A stretch of 64,000 bases of DNA from the NCBI GenBank assembly GCA_963706875.1, contig CAVPNW010000014.1:124001-188000 (forward strand), given 5' to 3'. Positions 1-8,722 of the stretch are shown piece after piece. Positions within the stretch are counted from its first letter, which is position 1. Each line of letters starts with the position of its first letter. The notes under the pieces were generated by a model. It was given only the letters and a program-made list of their open reading frames with translations, ran no database searches and was not told the origin of the DNA. Origin of the DNA: Prado023 sp963706875. GTDB taxonomy: Bacteria > Actinomycetota > Actinomycetes > S36-B12 > CAIYMF01. A program made the translations under genes and the position numbers.

Positions 1-1266
1 AACGCCCTGGCGGGTCAGCCTGCGGGTCAGTGAGCGGTTGTTGGCCAGGTTCTCCTCACCGGTCCCGCACGTCATCGTCACGGTCAGGTCCGCGAGGCGC
101 TGGGAGTCGGCGTCGATGCCGTCGACGAAGCGCACGATGCGGTTGTAGTGGCGGTAGCCGCGCTCCATCCCGTCGGTCCGCGGCCGGAAGAACGACCCGG
201 ACTGGCTGAACACCCCGGCGAAGGTGCCCGGGTAGCTGGTCGCTGCATGCAGCATCGCCAGACCGCCCAGGCTCGCGCCCACCCCCACCGGTCGACCTGC
301 CGTCACCACCGCGCCGGTGACCTTGGGCAGCATCCGGGTGACCAGTGCCCGGGCGTAGGCCGGCGAGGCCGAGTAGCTGCGGTCACGGTCGACGGGCTGC
401 AGCAGCAGGACGCGGCAGCGCAGCGCTGGCTCGATGCGCGCCAGGGTCGTCACGTAGCGCAGCAGCTGGGCGAGGTCGGCGTACTCGGGTCCGTCATGAA
501 CGACCAGCAGGGGCAGGGGTTCGTCTGGAGCGGAGTCGGCAGGGACGTGGAGCTGCCCGACGACGGCGACATCGGCCTCGGGGTCGACGACCTCGGCGGT
601 CCCGGGATCGACCACAAGTGCCCCAGCCGGATGGCTCCGGGCTGCGGGCGAGCGGCGGATCCGCTCGTCGGTGCCCCGGTAGGGGGCCCGCAGGCGCACC
701 GAGGACACACCCTCACCGAGGGTCGGCTCCGCGGACGACGGGTCCCCGTCACCCAGTGTCGAGGGCCTGGCCACGGCCACCATCGCCGGCGTGCCCGGGC
801 CGGTCGACACGGATCGGCGCGCGCGGGGATGGGACCGCCCGGTCAGCGCATCGCGCCGGGCGGCAGCTGCCTGCGCCTCGGCGTCCCTGCGGGCCTGGGC
901 GTCCGCGGCATCGGCGACCGACAGCCACCATGGCCGGGCATACCCGGGGAACTCGATGACGGACTTGTCGCCGAACACCGTCCGGACCCGGTTCGGGTTC
1001 GCCGGGTCGATGACCATCGAGTCGCTGCCGTCTGCCCACTGCAGGATGAGCAGGTACTCCAACCGGTCGACGGGGGGCCGGGGGATACGTGCCACCCACT
1101 GGTCGCCCTCGAGGTGGAACTCCGGATCCGCGCCGAAGTCGCGCAGGTGGAACCACACGCGGCGCGGCGTGCAGCTCGCGTCGAGGTCGACGCGGAAGAC
1201 CACCTCATGGGTCACCGGATCCACGGACGGGCCGGGCGCCAGCGCCACCTCGTCCCGGGAGTCCAT
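1..1266 (-). CDS. Enterochelin esterase-like alpha/beta hydrolase (3' end beyond window)
   Basis: The minus-strand frame starts at ATG 1266 and is still open at base 1, so 422 codons are visible and the C-terminus is missing. The first 110 or so residues look like a carbohydrate-binding-like N-domain as in Fes-type esterases. An Ala/Arg-rich linker follows, then an alpha/beta hydrolase domain with VVHDGPEYADL and the nucleophile elbow GASLGG (Ser at about residue 332). The family hydrolyses esters such as ferric siderophores, but many members have unknown substrates. No iron-uptake genes are seen nearby, so the substrate is open. It is divergent from the HAD gene. Confidence 0.8.
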   Translation of the reverse strand, partial: MDSRDEVALAPGPSVDPVTHEVVFRVDLDASCTPRRVWFHLRDFGADPEFHLEGDQWVARIPRPPVDRLEYLLILQWADGSDSMVIDPANPNRVRTVFGDKSVIEFPGYARPWWLSVADAADAQARRDAEAQAAAARRDALTGRSHPRARRSVSTGPGTPAMVAVARPSTLGDGDPSSAEPTLGEGVSSVRLRAPYRGTDERIRRSPAARSHPAGALVVDPGTAEVVDPEADVAVVGQLHVPADSAPDEPLPLLVVHDGPEYADLAQLLRYVTTLARIEPALRCRVLLLQPVDRDRSYSASPAYARALVTRMLPKVTGAVVTAGRPVGVGASLGGLAMLHAATSYPGTFAGVFSQSGSFFRPRTDGMERGYRHYNRIVRFVDGIDADSQRLADLTVTMTCGTGEENLANNRSLTRRLTRQGV

Positions 1267-1409
1267 CCGTCGATGCTACCGACCGCAGGTGCTCGCGCTC
1301 GGCCACGATCGGCGCGATCCGGCCACGCCCGGGACCGGATCGGGCACATGTGGGGAGCATCGCGCCCACATCCACCGAGCGGAGTGGCTGCGTCCGGGGA
1401 TCTCGCGGT

Positions 1410-1485
1410 TTATAACGATGTGATAGATCGGCAGGTCGGTTTCTGTATCCAGGCGGGCTTGGGTGGCCGTTCATGCGGGCACACT
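1410..1485 (+). promoter_or_regulatory. Divergent intergenic region with candidate promoter of the HAD gene
   Basis: An AT-rich patch (TTTATAACGATGTGATAG, about 1409-1426) stands out in this GC-rich DNA. CACACT at 1480-1485 lies 6 nt before the ATG at 1492, fitting the leaderless pattern repeated across the window. No ribosome binding site is visible before that ATG. The inference is from sequence only. Confidence 0.35.
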
Positions 1486-1491
1486 TGTTGC

Positions 1492-2403
1492 ATGACGATG
1501 ACTGCCTCCCAGGCGCTGCGTGCGCCGCGCACCCCCGAGGGCTCCGGTGCACGCGCTGCGGCCTTCTTCGACCTCGATGGCACCCTGATCCCGGGCTCAG
1601 CCAACATCCCGCTGGCCAGGGCCGCGTTCCGGGCCGGGATGGTGACCCCGCCGGAGCTGGTGCGGGACCTGCGTCACGGCGTGTCCTTCCTGCTGCAGGG
1701 TGCCACCGACGAGCGGTCCGAGGCGGTGCGTGACCGGATCCTGGCGGCCGTGACCGGTCGCACCACCCAGGAGATGGTCGCGCTGTCCGAGGGGTTCATC
1801 CCGGACCTCGTGGCGTCCATCACCCCAACGATGCGCCGGGTGCTCGGCGAGCATGCCGCGGCCGGCCGCGACCGGATCGTGCTGTCTGCCAGCCCGACCG
1901 AGATCGTGTCCCGCGTCGCTGGCGCCGCGGGGCTCGAGCGGGGCACCGGAACGACGTCGGAGCTGGACGCGGACGGTCGCTACACCGGCCAGTTGGACGG
2001 CCCCTTCTGCTACGGCCCGGGCAAGGCCGAGATCCTGCGTTCGATTGCCGCGCAGGAGGGCTACGACCTCTCGGCCAGCTACGCCTACAGCGACTCCCTG
2101 AGCGACCTGCCGATGCTGGAGGCGGTGGGGCACCCGGTGGCGGTCAACCCCGAGCCGGAGCTGCGCGACCTCGCCGAGGCGCGGGGCTGGCCGATCGTGG
2201 AGACCTCCCGGATCCCCCGGGTGTCGGTCTCCGACCCGCACAGCTGGGTACGGATGGGCCAGCGGCTGACGGTCGCATCGATCGGGTCGCTCATCGCCCT
2301 GGGGACGCGCCCGATCGAGGCGCTCGGGGGGATCGACGGCGACGGCGAGGATGACGCACCGGCCGGCGGCGACCCGGGCATCAGCGCGGCCACTGCGGCC
2401 TGA
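1492..2403 (+). CDS. HAD-IB family phosphatase (SerB-like)
   Basis: This 303-residue protein has the HAD motif I FFDLDGTL (nucleophile Asp27, acid/base Asp29), motif II LSASPTE near residue 130, and motif IV YSDSLSDLPML. These place it in subfamily IB, as in phosphoserine phosphatase and related actinobacterial phosphatases. A conserved hydrophobic segment near the C-terminus could be a membrane anchor. The reading frame is open far upstream, but residues before the ATG at 1492 are Arg/Gly-rich and unlike any HAD protein, and a -10-like CACACT precedes 1492. Its physiological substrate is not evident. Confidence 0.85.
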   Translation: MTMTASQALRAPRTPEGSGARAAAFFDLDGTLIPGSANIPLARAAFRAGMVTPPELVRDLRHGVSFLLQGATDERSEAVRDRILAAVTGRTTQEMVALSEGFIPDLVASITPTMRRVLGEHAAAGRDRIVLSASPTEIVSRVAGAAGLERGTGTTSELDADGRYTGQLDGPFCYGPGKAEILRSIAAQEGYDLSASYAYSDSLSDLPMLEAVGHPVAVNPEPELRDLAEARGWPIVETSRIPRVSVSDPHSWVRMGQRLTVASIGSLIALGTRPIEALGGIDGDGEDDAPAGGDPGISAATAA

Positions 2404-2418
2404 CCCGGAGGACAGCAC

Positions 2419-3567
2419 ATGGACGGCAGGGAACGGGCCGCGGCAGCCCACGCAGCCGGGGGCGCGGTCGCCCGCGTGACCAGGGCCGTGGCGGGCACCC
2501 ACGAGGTCCTCACCGACACCGTGCGCACGGGGCTCACCCCCCTCGGGCCGGTCGGGCGCCTGCCCTTCGAGGCCTCGGCGCTGATGGCACGCTTCAACTT
2601 CGCCGCCGTCGAGACCGTGGCCCGCGGCGTCGGCTCGGTGGCCGCGCCGCTGCTCGAGGCCTCGGCCGCGCCCGATGCTCGGCCGGCGTCCGAGCACCCA
2701 CCGGCGGTGGCCTGGCTGGCCGCGCTCGGCGGTGCGTTCGGCGACCGGCTGGTCGACGACCATCGCGTGCGCGCCCTCGCAGTGCCGATGTCGCTGCGTG
2801 ACCGCGGCGTGCCCGTCGAGATCGATCCCGGCGCCTCGGACGGCGGGGCTGCCCTCCAGCACACCTCCACGGTCGTGCTGTTCGTGCACGGGTTGGGCAA
2901 CCACGAGTCGATGTGGGGGCAGTCGTACCTCGACCTCGCCCAGGTCCACGGTGCCACCCCGTTGACGGTTCGCTACACGACGGGCCAGGCCATCGCCGAC
3001 TCGGGCGGGGAGCTCGCCGACCTGCTCGACCGGCTCGCCGGCGCCTGGCCGGTGGCCCTCGAGCGGATCGTGCTGGTCGGCCACTCGATGGGCGGACTGG
3101 TCATCCGCGAGGCGCTGGCCGCAGGAGGGCACTGGCGCCGGCTGGTCTCCGACGTCATAACGCTGGGGACGCCGCACTCGGGGGCGCCGTTGGAGCGGGC
3201 GGCTGTGCGGGGTCTCGCCCTGGCCTCGGCCCTGCCGGTGGCGGCCCCCATCGCGGCGCTGGGCGATGAGCGCAGCACCGGGATCAAGGACCTGGGGATC
3301 GCCGACGTCGCGCCCGCCACGGCGGGTCCGGACTGGCACCTGGTCGCAGCCACCCTGCGCCCGCGTGACGCCGCGGGCATCGTCGCTCGCGCCCGTGCCG
3401 GCCTGCTCGCCCCGCTGGGTGACGGCATGGTGAGCGTCGACAGCGCATTCGCAGTCGAGGAGCACCTCACAGCTCGTCGTCTGGTGATCGACGACGCCAG
3501 CCACATGGCGCTGCTGGACCATCCCGGGGCCGCCGACGTCCTTCGGGCCGTCCTGGCGCCCGCGTGA
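2419..3567 (+). CDS. Alpha/beta hydrolase, PGAP1/lipase-like
   Basis: A 382-residue protein 15 nt downstream of the HAD gene, probably in the same operon. After about 150 residues of Ala-rich helical sequence comes the hydrolase core with FVHGLGNHESMW (oxyanion region), GHSMGG (nucleophile Ser223), TLGTPHSGAP, and a candidate catalytic His362 in DASHMALL. The TLGTPHSG motif is typical of PGAP1-like and triacylglycerol-lipase-like esterases. No signal peptide is evident. A lipid ester substrate is an inference. Confidence 0.8.
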   Translation: MDGRERAAAAHAAGGAVARVTRAVAGTHEVLTDTVRTGLTPLGPVGRLPFEASALMARFNFAAVETVARGVGSVAAPLLEASAAPDARPASEHPPAVAWLAALGGAFGDRLVDDHRVRALAVPMSLRDRGVPVEIDPGASDGGAALQHTSTVVLFVHGLGNHESMWGQSYLDLAQVHGATPLTVRYTTGQAIADSGGELADLLDRLAGAWPVALERIVLVGHSMGGLVIREALAAGGHWRRLVSDVITLGTPHSGAPLERAAVRGLALASALPVAAPIAALGDERSTGIKDLGIADVAPATAGPDWHLVAATLRPRDAAGIVARARAGLLAPLGDGMVSVDSAFAVEEHLTARRLVIDDASHMALLDHPGAADVLRAVLAPA

Positions 3568-3610
3568 GTCGCCGACACTGACGCCGCGGGCCGTGGGCCA
3601 TCATGTGCCC

Positions 3611-4060
3611 ATGGACCCCGCCGAGCTGACGCTCGCGCCGCGTGCGACCCCACCGGCATGGCTGGTCTACGCGGCGGTGTTCGCCGGCGGGATGCTCGGG
3701 GGCACGACTCGCTACCTGATCGGCCTGGCGATCCCGGCCCAGCCGGGTCAGATCCCGTGGGGGATCCTCGGGGTCAACCTGGTCGGCGCGTTCGTCATGG
3801 CGCTGCTGCTCGCCGGATGGGTGCGACGCGGGCATGCGTCCCATCCGTGGCGGCCCTTCCTGGCCACCGGGATCCTCGGATCGTTCACCACGTGGTCGAC
3901 GTTCATGGCCGACACCTACCGCCTGTTCGTGGACGGCGCTGAGATCCTCGCTGCGGTCTACGTGGTCGGGGCGAGCGCCCTGGGGATCGCAGCGGCCGGA
4001 CTTGGTTGGTGGACCGCGCAGCGGGTCGTCCCGCCGGTCGCCGAGGTGCTCGCGGCGTGA
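3611..4060 (+). CDS. crcB: Fluoride ion channel FluC/CrcB, first copy
   Basis: About 149 residues with four hydrophobic helices. The family signatures are visible: GGMLGGTTRYLIG in helix 1, GILGVNLVGAFVMALL with the conserved Asn in helix 2, and GILGSFTTWSTFM in helix 3. FluC exports fluoride as a dual-topology dimer. The stop overlaps the start of a second crcB (GTGA, 4057-4060), so the two are translationally coupled and probably form a heterodimer, as in other Gram-positive pairs. I chose the ATG at 3611 over an upstream GTG at 3593 because the extra residues look non-conserved. No fluoride riboswitch is seen in the 43-nt gap upstream. Confidence 0.9.
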   Translation: MDPAELTLAPRATPPAWLVYAAVFAGGMLGGTTRYLIGLAIPAQPGQIPWGILGVNLVGAFVMALLLAGWVRRGHASHPWRPFLATGILGSFTTWSTFMADTYRLFVDGAEILAAVYVVGASALGIAAAGLGWWTAQRVVPPVAEVLAA

Positions 4061-4488
4061 GCAGCCTCATCGAGGAGATCAGCCAGCTGCACCTGGTCGG
4101 GGTGGCGCTCGGCGCCGGACTCGGTGCCGTCTGCCGCGCCGGCCTGGACCGGACCGTGACGCACCGGGTCGGCCTGACGCGTCTTCCGTGGGCGACGCTG
4201 ACCGTCAACGTCGTCGGGTCGTTCATCCTCGGGTTCGTCCTGGGATGGTCGGCGCAGGTGGCCGCGGGCGCATCGGCGGACCAGGTGGAGTCCGCGCGGA
4301 CAATCGAACTGATCGTCGGGATCGGCTTCGCCGGCGGCCTGACGACCTTCAGCACGTACTCATGGGAGTCCTGGAACCTGGTCCGGGAGGGCCGGGGTCG
4401 CGGGGTCCTGGTCTACTCCGCGCTCACGATCGTGCTCGGGCTGATGGCCGTGGCCCTGGGCACGGCGGCCGGTCGCGCGGTCGGCTGA
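4057..4488 (+). CDS. crcB: Fluoride ion channel FluC/CrcB, second copy
   Basis: A 143-residue FluC homolog starting at a GTG that overlaps the stop of the first copy. It carries GAGLGAVCRAGLDR, LPWATLTVNVVGSFILGF (conserved Asn) and GFAGGLTTFSTYSWE, the pore Phe/Thr segment. It is divergent from the first copy, which supports a heterodimeric channel rather than a recent duplication. The open frame upstream of 4057 runs inside crcB copy 1 and is not part of the protein. Confidence 0.9.
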   Translation: MSSLIEEISQLHLVGVALGAGLGAVCRAGLDRTVTHRVGLTRLPWATLTVNVVGSFILGFVLGWSAQVAAGASADQVESARTIELIVGIGFAGGLTTFSTYSWESWNLVREGRGRGVLVYSALTIVLGLMAVALGTAAGRAVG

Positions 4489-4540
4489 GTGCGGCGGCTG
4501 CCGGACGTTCGGCGGCCCACCTCGGCAGGCACCCGGGCGG

Positions 4541-5575
4541 CTAGCGCGTGACTGGCCCGGCGACCTCCCCGGGCGACAGGACCAGCACCTCGCTGCGGGC
4601 TCCATCGGCCAGCGAGACGCGCTCGAGGGCCGTGGACGGATTCGGCGGCTCGGTGTCCTCGACCTCCTCCGTGGGGGGCTGCGGGATCCGCTGCAGGTAG
4701 AGGAAGCGGCCGTCCGCCGAGCATCCGACGACCGAGTCCTGCCCCTCCCAGGTGATGGCCGCGACCTTCGCCGGGCCGACGACTGCCGCCGATGAGTCGG
4801 TGCCCTCGGAGGTGAAGCCCAGGACGGAGTCCGCACCGATCGCGCACAGCGGTACCCAGCCGGCCGGTGAGTCGCCCATCGACGTCGTCGTGCCATCGGC
4901 AAGGCTCATGCGCATCACGGTGCTGGGGGTGCTGGGCGCCTCGGCGGACTGGGCAGGCGACGTCACGACCAGCACCTCGTCCGGCGCGCTCGTGCCGAGC
5001 ATGAAGGCCAGGTCGGCGACGGGCCCGAACTCGGAGATCGTCGACCCGTCGGCCAACGACGACACCAGGATCGACCCCTCAGTGGGGCCCTCGCCGGTTG
5101 TCGGGTCGCGACCCAACTCGGTGGTCCGCGCCATCCGGGTCGCATCCAGCAGGGTGCACACGTTGTAGGACAGGCCCTCGCCACCGCACCAGCGGGGGGC
5201 AGCGGCCTCGGCGGTCACCTCGCCTGCGGATCGCACCTGGACGTCGGTGGTCCAGTAGTCGGTGAAGCTGCCCGTCAGTGTGGACGTACCGATACCGTCG
5301 ATGACGCCGGGGAAGCTCGTGTCGTCGGCAGGCTCGGTGAGCAGCTCGGCTGCGGACCCGATCGAACCGTCCACGCCGATCGCGTGGCCCATGATCGTCA
5401 ATGTCCCGGCGGTGGTGTCCCACTGCGAGGTGTAGAGGGTCCCGTTGCCCTCCGGGGCGCCCGACGGTGCGGTCGGCCCGCTGGGCGAGCTCGAGGGGTC
5501 CGATGGCTCTGGCGTGGACGAGCAGCCGGCAAGCAGAATCAGACCGAGCCCCACGACGACCGTTCGGTTGACCAT
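4541..5575 (-). CDS. Putative lipoprotein, possible beta-propeller
   Basis: 344 residues. The N-terminus has a type II signal peptide with lipobox LAGC (Cys at residue 18), followed by a Ser/Pro-rich linker, so it should be a membrane-anchored extracytoplasmic protein. The rest is rich in short beta segments with repeated SLADG motifs (SLADGSTISEFG, SLADGTTTSMG, SLADGARSEVL), suggesting propeller-like blades. The start at ATG 5575 follows the purine-rich AAGGGGG. It is convergent with crcB. I do not recognise a specific family. Confidence 0.7.
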   Translation of the reverse strand: MVNRTVVVGLGLILLAGCSSTPEPSDPSSSPSGPTAPSGAPEGNGTLYTSQWDTTAGTLTIMGHAIGVDGSIGSAAELLTEPADDTSFPGVIDGIGTSTLTGSFTDYWTTDVQVRSAGEVTAEAAAPRWCGGEGLSYNVCTLLDATRMARTTELGRDPTTGEGPTEGSILVSSLADGSTISEFGPVADLAFMLGTSAPDEVLVVTSPAQSAEAPSTPSTVMRMSLADGTTTSMGDSPAGWVPLCAIGADSVLGFTSEGTDSSAAVVGPAKVAAITWEGQDSVVGCSADGRFLYLQRIPQPPTEEVEDTEPPNPSTALERVSLADGARSEVLVLSPGEVAGPVTR

Positions 5576-5664
5576 GGCAACCCCCTTCGGCTCAGGTCAA
5601 CCATCCTCCTGCCGGCCACCTCTCGTCCAGTGCCCCGACGAATGAGGTGGTGCTACCGTGGTCC

Positions 5665-5755
5665 CACCACGACAGGGGAGCGCCACGAGCGCTGAGAGTG
5701 CGGCTGGACCGCAGACCCTCGAACCTGATCCGGGTCATGCCGGCGAAGGAAGTCG
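5665..5755 (+). promoter_or_regulatory. TPP riboswitch (THI element)
   Basis: The conserved core is visible: CAGGGGAGC near 5673, CTGAGAG at 5692, and then GACCCTCGAACCTGATCCGG and GTCATGCCGGCGAAGGAAG, which match the thi-box pyrimidine- and pyrophosphate-sensor helices. It lies about 45 nt upstream of the ykoE start. TPP binding normally switches off transcription or translation of thiamine genes, so this transporter should be repressed when thiamine is plentiful. Confidence 0.93.
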
Positions 5756-5797
5756 TACGCCCACCTGGCGTGGCCCCCGTCCCACCAGGAGGTTCCC

Positions 5798-6388
5798 GTG
5801 GACTCGTCCGTCGCGTCGCGCCGTTGGCGCACCATCGACATCGTCACCGTCGCCGTGCTGGCGGTCGTCTCGGGGGTGGTGTTCTGGGCGTGGAACCTGG
5901 TCTGGACCGCCACCGGCCCGGCGTTCGCCGCCTTCCCGCCGGCCCAGGCCCTGCTCTACGGGGTCTGGCTGGTGCCGGGGGTCCTCGGGATGCTGGTCGT
6001 GCGCCGGCCGGGCGCGGCCCTGGCCACGGCCTTCCTCGCGGCCGCGGTGTCCTGGTTGCTGGGGGCGTGGTGGGGGCTGTCCGTGCTCTGGTACGGGATC
6101 CTGCAGGGCCTGGCACCTGAGCTGGTGTTCGCCGCCCTGCGCTACCGCTCGTTCGGCCGGGCGACCTCACTGGCCGCGGGTGCCGCCGCAGGCGCGGTTC
6201 CCGGCCTGTTGGACCCGGTCTTCTGGTACCCGGAATGGACCGCCGGGTGGAAGGTCGCCTACCTGCTGGCCTGCATGGCCTCCTCGGCGCTGATCGCCGG
6301 GCTCGGCTCATGGGTACTGGCCCGCCGGCTCGCGCGCACCGGCGTCCTCGACGCCTTCCCGCTCGGCCGGGAGCGAGTCGGCGTCTAG
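5798..6388 (+). CDS. ykoE: ECF transporter S component, YkoE family (thiamine/HMP)
   Basis: 196 residues and about five to six hydrophobic helices. It carries the YkoE features of an N-terminal DIVTVAVLAVVSGVVFWAWN and an AWWGLSVLWYGILQGLAPELVFA core. The GTG start at 5798 sits after a strong AGGAGGT at 5787. YkoE binds a thiamine precursor such as hydroxymethylpyrimidine and delivers it to the A/T module encoded next. The TPP riboswitch immediately upstream supports the substrate assignment. Confidence 0.92.
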   Translation: MDSSVASRRWRTIDIVTVAVLAVVSGVVFWAWNLVWTATGPAFAAFPPAQALLYGVWLVPGVLGMLVVRRPGAALATAFLAAAVSWLLGAWWGLSVLWYGILQGLAPELVFAALRYRSFGRATSLAAGAAAGAVPGLLDPVFWYPEWTAGWKVAYLLACMASSALIAGLGSWVLARRLARTGVLDAFPLGRERVGV

Positions 6389-6401
6389 GCAGCAGACGTC
6401 C

Positions 6402-8666
6402 GTGGGCGACGCAGCAGGGGTGGGGATCACCGCGCTCGGGTGGGGATTCCGGTACCCCGGCCGATCCTCGGTCGCCCTGTCGGACGTCTCGTTCGCGATC
6501 GAGCCGGGGCAGTTGGTGGTCCTGATGGGAGCCTCCGGGTCGGGCAAGTCGACGTTGCTGGCCGCCCTGGCCGGGACGCTGCCCGACGGTGGGGCCTCCG
6601 GGAGCCTCGTGGTGGCCGGCCCCGGGCCGTCGTCGCCGCGGATCGGGCTCGTCCAGCAGGAGCCCGAGGGCAACATCGTGATGGAGCGGGTGGGTGACGA
6701 CGTCGCGTTCCCGCTGGAGAACGCGTCGGTCCCGGCCGGTGAGATCTGGTCGGCGGTAGCTGGCGCGCTGGACGCGGTCGGGCTCGACGTGCCCCTGGAG
6801 CGCGACACGTCGCTGCTCAGCGGTGGGCAGCAGCAGCTGCTCGCGGTGGCAGCGGGCACCGTCGCCGCTCCCCACCTGCTGCTGCTCGACGAGCCCACGG
6901 CGAACCTCGACCCGTCGTCAGCCGCCGCGGTCCTTGCTGCGGTCGACGTGGTGCGGGCCACCCATGGCAGCACGGTCGTGGTGATCGAGCACCGGGTCGA
7001 GGCGTGGCTGGCGCGCGCCGACCGTGTGCTGCTCGCCGAGGGTGGTTCGGTGCTCGACATCGCCCCGACCGACCTCGGCTCGCACCTCGCCGGCCGACCC
7101 GACTCCGCGGCGCGGGTCTGGGTCGACCACACGCATCTGCCCAGCCGTCCGCCGGCCGTCGAGCCCGGCGCGGTCGTGATGGCCGCCGAGGGCGTCACGG
7201 TGGCCGGGCGGCTGCCGCCCACGGACGTCACGGCCCGCGCGGGCGAGGTGGTCGCCGTGACCGGCCCCCCGGGGTCGGGCAAGTCCACCCTGCTGGCATG
7301 CCTCGCGGGGCTGCTCAAGCCCTCGGCGGGAACAGTGCGGATCAGCTCAGCACCCGGCGGGGTCGAGCTCCGGGCTGATCCGTGGCGATGGCCGGCGGCT
7401 GACATTGCGGGAGCCTTCGGCGTCGTGTTCCAGAACCCCGAGCACCAGTTCGTCACCAGTCGGGTCCTCGACGAGGTGCACCACGGCCTGGTGGGAGCCG
7501 GAGTCGCGGAGCCTGAGTCCTCGCGCCGGGCGGCCCGGATGCTCGATCGGCTGCACCTGTCCCATCTGGCGGCCGCCGACCCGTTCACCCTCTCCGGCGG
7601 CGAGCAGCGACGACTCAGCGTGGGCACAGCACTTGCCCTCGACCCGGGGATCCTCCTGCTCGACGAGCCGACGTTCGGCCAGGACCCGGCCACCTGGGCC
7701 GAACTGGTCGACATCATCGCCGACCATCGCGACGCCGGGGGCACCGTGGTGATGGCCACCCACGACCCCGACCTGGTAACCGCCCTGTCCGCCCGCGAGG
7801 TGCGCCTCGCCGCGGGGGACGCCATCGGCCCCGCGCCCCGCCCCCCGCCCTCGCCCTCCCCGCCCCACGAACTTGGGATCGACTTGTCGTCCTTGGGTCA
7901 AGAACCCTCCACGTTCGTGCCGGGCGTGGAGCAGGAGGCCCTCCCGGAGCCGGAAGGTCCGGCAGCCAGCCTTCGGCGGCTCGACCCCCTGGCACTGCTG
8001 GGCGCGGCGATGCTGCTGAGCACGGCCGCCCTGCTCTCGGCGTCCGTGGGGCTGAACCTCGTCCTGGCGCTCGGGGCGGTCCTGGCGGCCCTGCTCGGCG
8101 GCCTGCCGGTGCGACGTGTCGCCCTGCTGGCTGCCCCCGCGCTGCTCGCGGCGCTGAGCGTGGCGTTCTCGAACGCGCTGCTGAGCGCCGGTGGCGTTGC
8201 CGATCCGTCCTCGTGGGCGGCCGCCGCGCTCCCGGCCAGCCGGGTGCTGGCGGTCGCGCTTCCCGGGTTGGTCGCGGCTGTGGCGATGGACCCGACGGGA
8301 CTGGCCGATGCCCTGGTGGCACGACTGCGGGTGCCTGCCCGCCCGGCGTACTCCGCCCTGGCCGGCCTGCGACTGCTGCCCCTGCTCGCCGACGAGTGGG
8401 CGGTCCTGGGCCGGGCCAGCCGGGCGCGCGGCCTGGGCGGCTCCGGGATCCGGGCGCGAGCGCGGCAGTTCTCCTCGATGACGTTCCGCCTGCTGGTGGC
8501 GGCACTGCGCCGGGGCGGACGCCTGGCCGTCGCCCTCGACGCGCGCGGCCTGAGACCCGATGCCCCGCGCACGATCGCCCGGCCGGTGCGCTGGTCCTGG
8601 CGCGACACCGCCGCCCTGGTCGTGGCGGCGGGGGCACTCGTGGTGGCGCTGTCCACGCGGGCCTGA
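6402..8666 (+). CDS. ykoD: Fused ECF transporter ATPases and T component (YkoD-YkoC fusion)
   Basis: 754 residues combining three modules normally split over two genes. Residues about 1-240 are the first ABC ATPase (Walker A GASGSGKST at 43-51, signature LSGGQQQLL, Walker B LLLLDEPTANLD). Residues about 255-490 are the second ATPase (GPPGSGKST, LSGGEQRRLSVG, LLLDEPTFGQD). After a Pro-rich linker, residues about 510-754 form a T component with five or six membrane helices and the coupling ARG motif in GRASRARGLGG. It starts 13 nt after ykoE and completes the thiamine-precursor importer. Confidence 0.92.
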   Translation: MGDAAGVGITALGWGFRYPGRSSVALSDVSFAIEPGQLVVLMGASGSGKSTLLAALAGTLPDGGASGSLVVAGPGPSSPRIGLVQQEPEGNIVMERVGDDVAFPLENASVPAGEIWSAVAGALDAVGLDVPLERDTSLLSGGQQQLLAVAAGTVAAPHLLLLDEPTANLDPSSAAAVLAAVDVVRATHGSTVVVIEHRVEAWLARADRVLLAEGGSVLDIAPTDLGSHLAGRPDSAARVWVDHTHLPSRPPAVEPGAVVMAAEGVTVAGRLPPTDVTARAGEVVAVTGPPGSGKSTLLACLAGLLKPSAGTVRISSAPGGVELRADPWRWPAADIAGAFGVVFQNPEHQFVTSRVLDEVHHGLVGAGVAEPESSRRAARMLDRLHLSHLAAADPFTLSGGEQRRLSVGTALALDPGILLLDEPTFGQDPATWAELVDIIADHRDAGGTVVMATHDPDLVTALSAREVRLAAGDAIGPAPRPPPSPSPPHELGIDLSSLGQEPSTFVPGVEQEALPEPEGPAASLRRLDPLALLGAAMLLSTAALLSASVGLNLVLALGAVLAALLGGLPVRRVALLAAPALLAALSVAFSNALLSAGGVADPSSWAAAALPASRVLAVALPGLVAAVAMDPTGLADALVARLRVPARPAYSALAGLRLLPLLADEWAVLGRASRARGLGGSGIRARARQFSSMTFRLLVAALRRGGRLAVALDARGLRPDAPRTIARPVRWSWRDTAALVVAAGALVVALSTRA

Positions 8667-8722
8667 TCGGGGTGGGCTGACCCGCACGAGCCGCCCTCGA
8701 GGGCCGGTGGAATCATCGGCCC

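Noticed and set aside
148..1491. Long open plus-strand frame upstream of the HAD gene
   Set aside because: It is antisense to the esterase; the residues are Arg/Gly-rich and only the part from 1492 resembles a HAD protein.
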